Assembly: GCA_937995275.1 (NCBI GenBank)
Contig: CALKKN010000250.1
Location: 1-5,849, forward strand
Direction of reading: 5' to 3'
Length of the DNA stretch: 5,849 bases
Origin: an uncultured Lysobacterales bacterium
GTDB taxonomy: Bacteria > Pseudomonadota > Gammaproteobacteria > Xanthomonadales > SZUA-36
Position numbers and translations under genes: made by a program. The notes below the pieces were generated by a model that was given only the letters and a program-made list of their open reading frames with translations, was not told the origin of the DNA and made no database searches. How positions within the stretch are numbered: position 1 is the first letter of the stretch; every line of letters begins with the position of its first letter. Positions 5,748-5,849 of this stretch are shown here, piece by piece.

Positions 5748-5849
5748 TAGACATCCCTGTGCGCTAATCGAGCGCAGGCAGCGAAGCAGGAGCGATTGCC
5801 GGCTTGGCTGGCAGAAGTGCCTGCTGAGCGCCGTCGCGCGTGTTCCCGA
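5703..5849. other. Non-coding tail after fdsB, no gene assigned
   Basis: After the palindrome at the fdsB stop there is a second small hairpin: TGCGCT (5760-5765) with AGCGCA (5771-5776) around AATCG. An imperfect direct repeat follows, GCAGGCAGCGA near 5777-5787 and AGCAGGAGCGA just after it. No plus-strand frame shows a start of the molybdopterin subunit FdsA. A minus-strand frame open from the right edge to a TAG at 5764-5766 could be the end of a convergent gene, but its codon use is unlike that of the neighbours. Confidence 0.4.

Noticed and set aside
5764..5849. Possible C-terminal end of a convergent minus-strand gene (open from the right edge to TAG at 5764-5766)
   Set aside because: Fewer than 30 codons are visible, third-position G/C is clearly lower than in the other genes, and no motif is recognised; it cannot be told from chance.
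5794..5849. Possible start of fdsA or another plus-strand gene in the tail (TTG or GTG codons after an AGGAG)
   Set aside because: The AGGAG is only 3 nt from the TTG, and the short visible translations (Leu-Pro-Ala-Trp... or Val-Pro-Ala-Glu...) do not resemble FdsA, which should quickly show a ferredoxin-like domain.

Overview
The window is high-G+C DNA with strong G/C preference at third codon positions. The gene set suggests an aerobic member of the Pseudomonadota, probably Gamma- or Betaproteobacteria, though no marker here fixes the genus. It holds five protein-coding genes in two divergent transcription units. No RNA genes, transposases or CRISPR arrays were found.

Left unit (minus strand, read right to left): an NAD(P)+-dependent aldehyde dehydrogenase of 474 aa (424-1848), then an 84-nt gap containing a small hairpin, then the first 113 codons of an alanine racemase that begins at a TTG codon (339) and runs off the left edge.

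Centre: a 206-bp divergent intergenic region (1849-2054). It is unusually rich in dyad symmetry, with a 7-bp hairpin (1890-1907) and a 13-bp perfect inverted repeat (1919-1931 with 1971-1983). Inside the inverted repeat lies a separate 8-bp, 3-nt-loop hairpin (1951-1969). The only clearly AT-rich patch (about 1988-2005) lies beside this structure and is the likeliest promoter location.

Right unit (plus strand): an AlkK-type medium-chain fatty acyl-CoA ligase of 540 aa (2055-3677). After 16 nt come the electron-input subunits of a soluble NAD+-dependent formate dehydrogenase, FdsG (3694-4173) and FdsB (4173-5702), which overlap by one base. The expected next gene, fdsA (the molybdenum/tungsten catalytic subunit), does not start anywhere recognisable in the remaining 147 bp. 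Instead a 9-bp inverted repeat overlaps the fdsB stop codon, followed by a second small hairpin.

Working picture (inference): the aldehyde dehydrogenase and acyl-CoA ligase together could convert an aliphatic aldehyde to its acid and then its CoA thioester, as AlkH and AlkK do in alkane oxidation, both possibly controlled from the shared intergenic region. FdsG and FdsB form an FMN/Fe-S diaphorase that passes electrons to NAD+; whether they serve a formate dehydrogenase encoded just outside the window, one encoded elsewhere, or another partner cannot be settled here. I see no wholly new system. The nested palindrome and the fdsGB pair without an adjacent fdsA are the points most worth checking.
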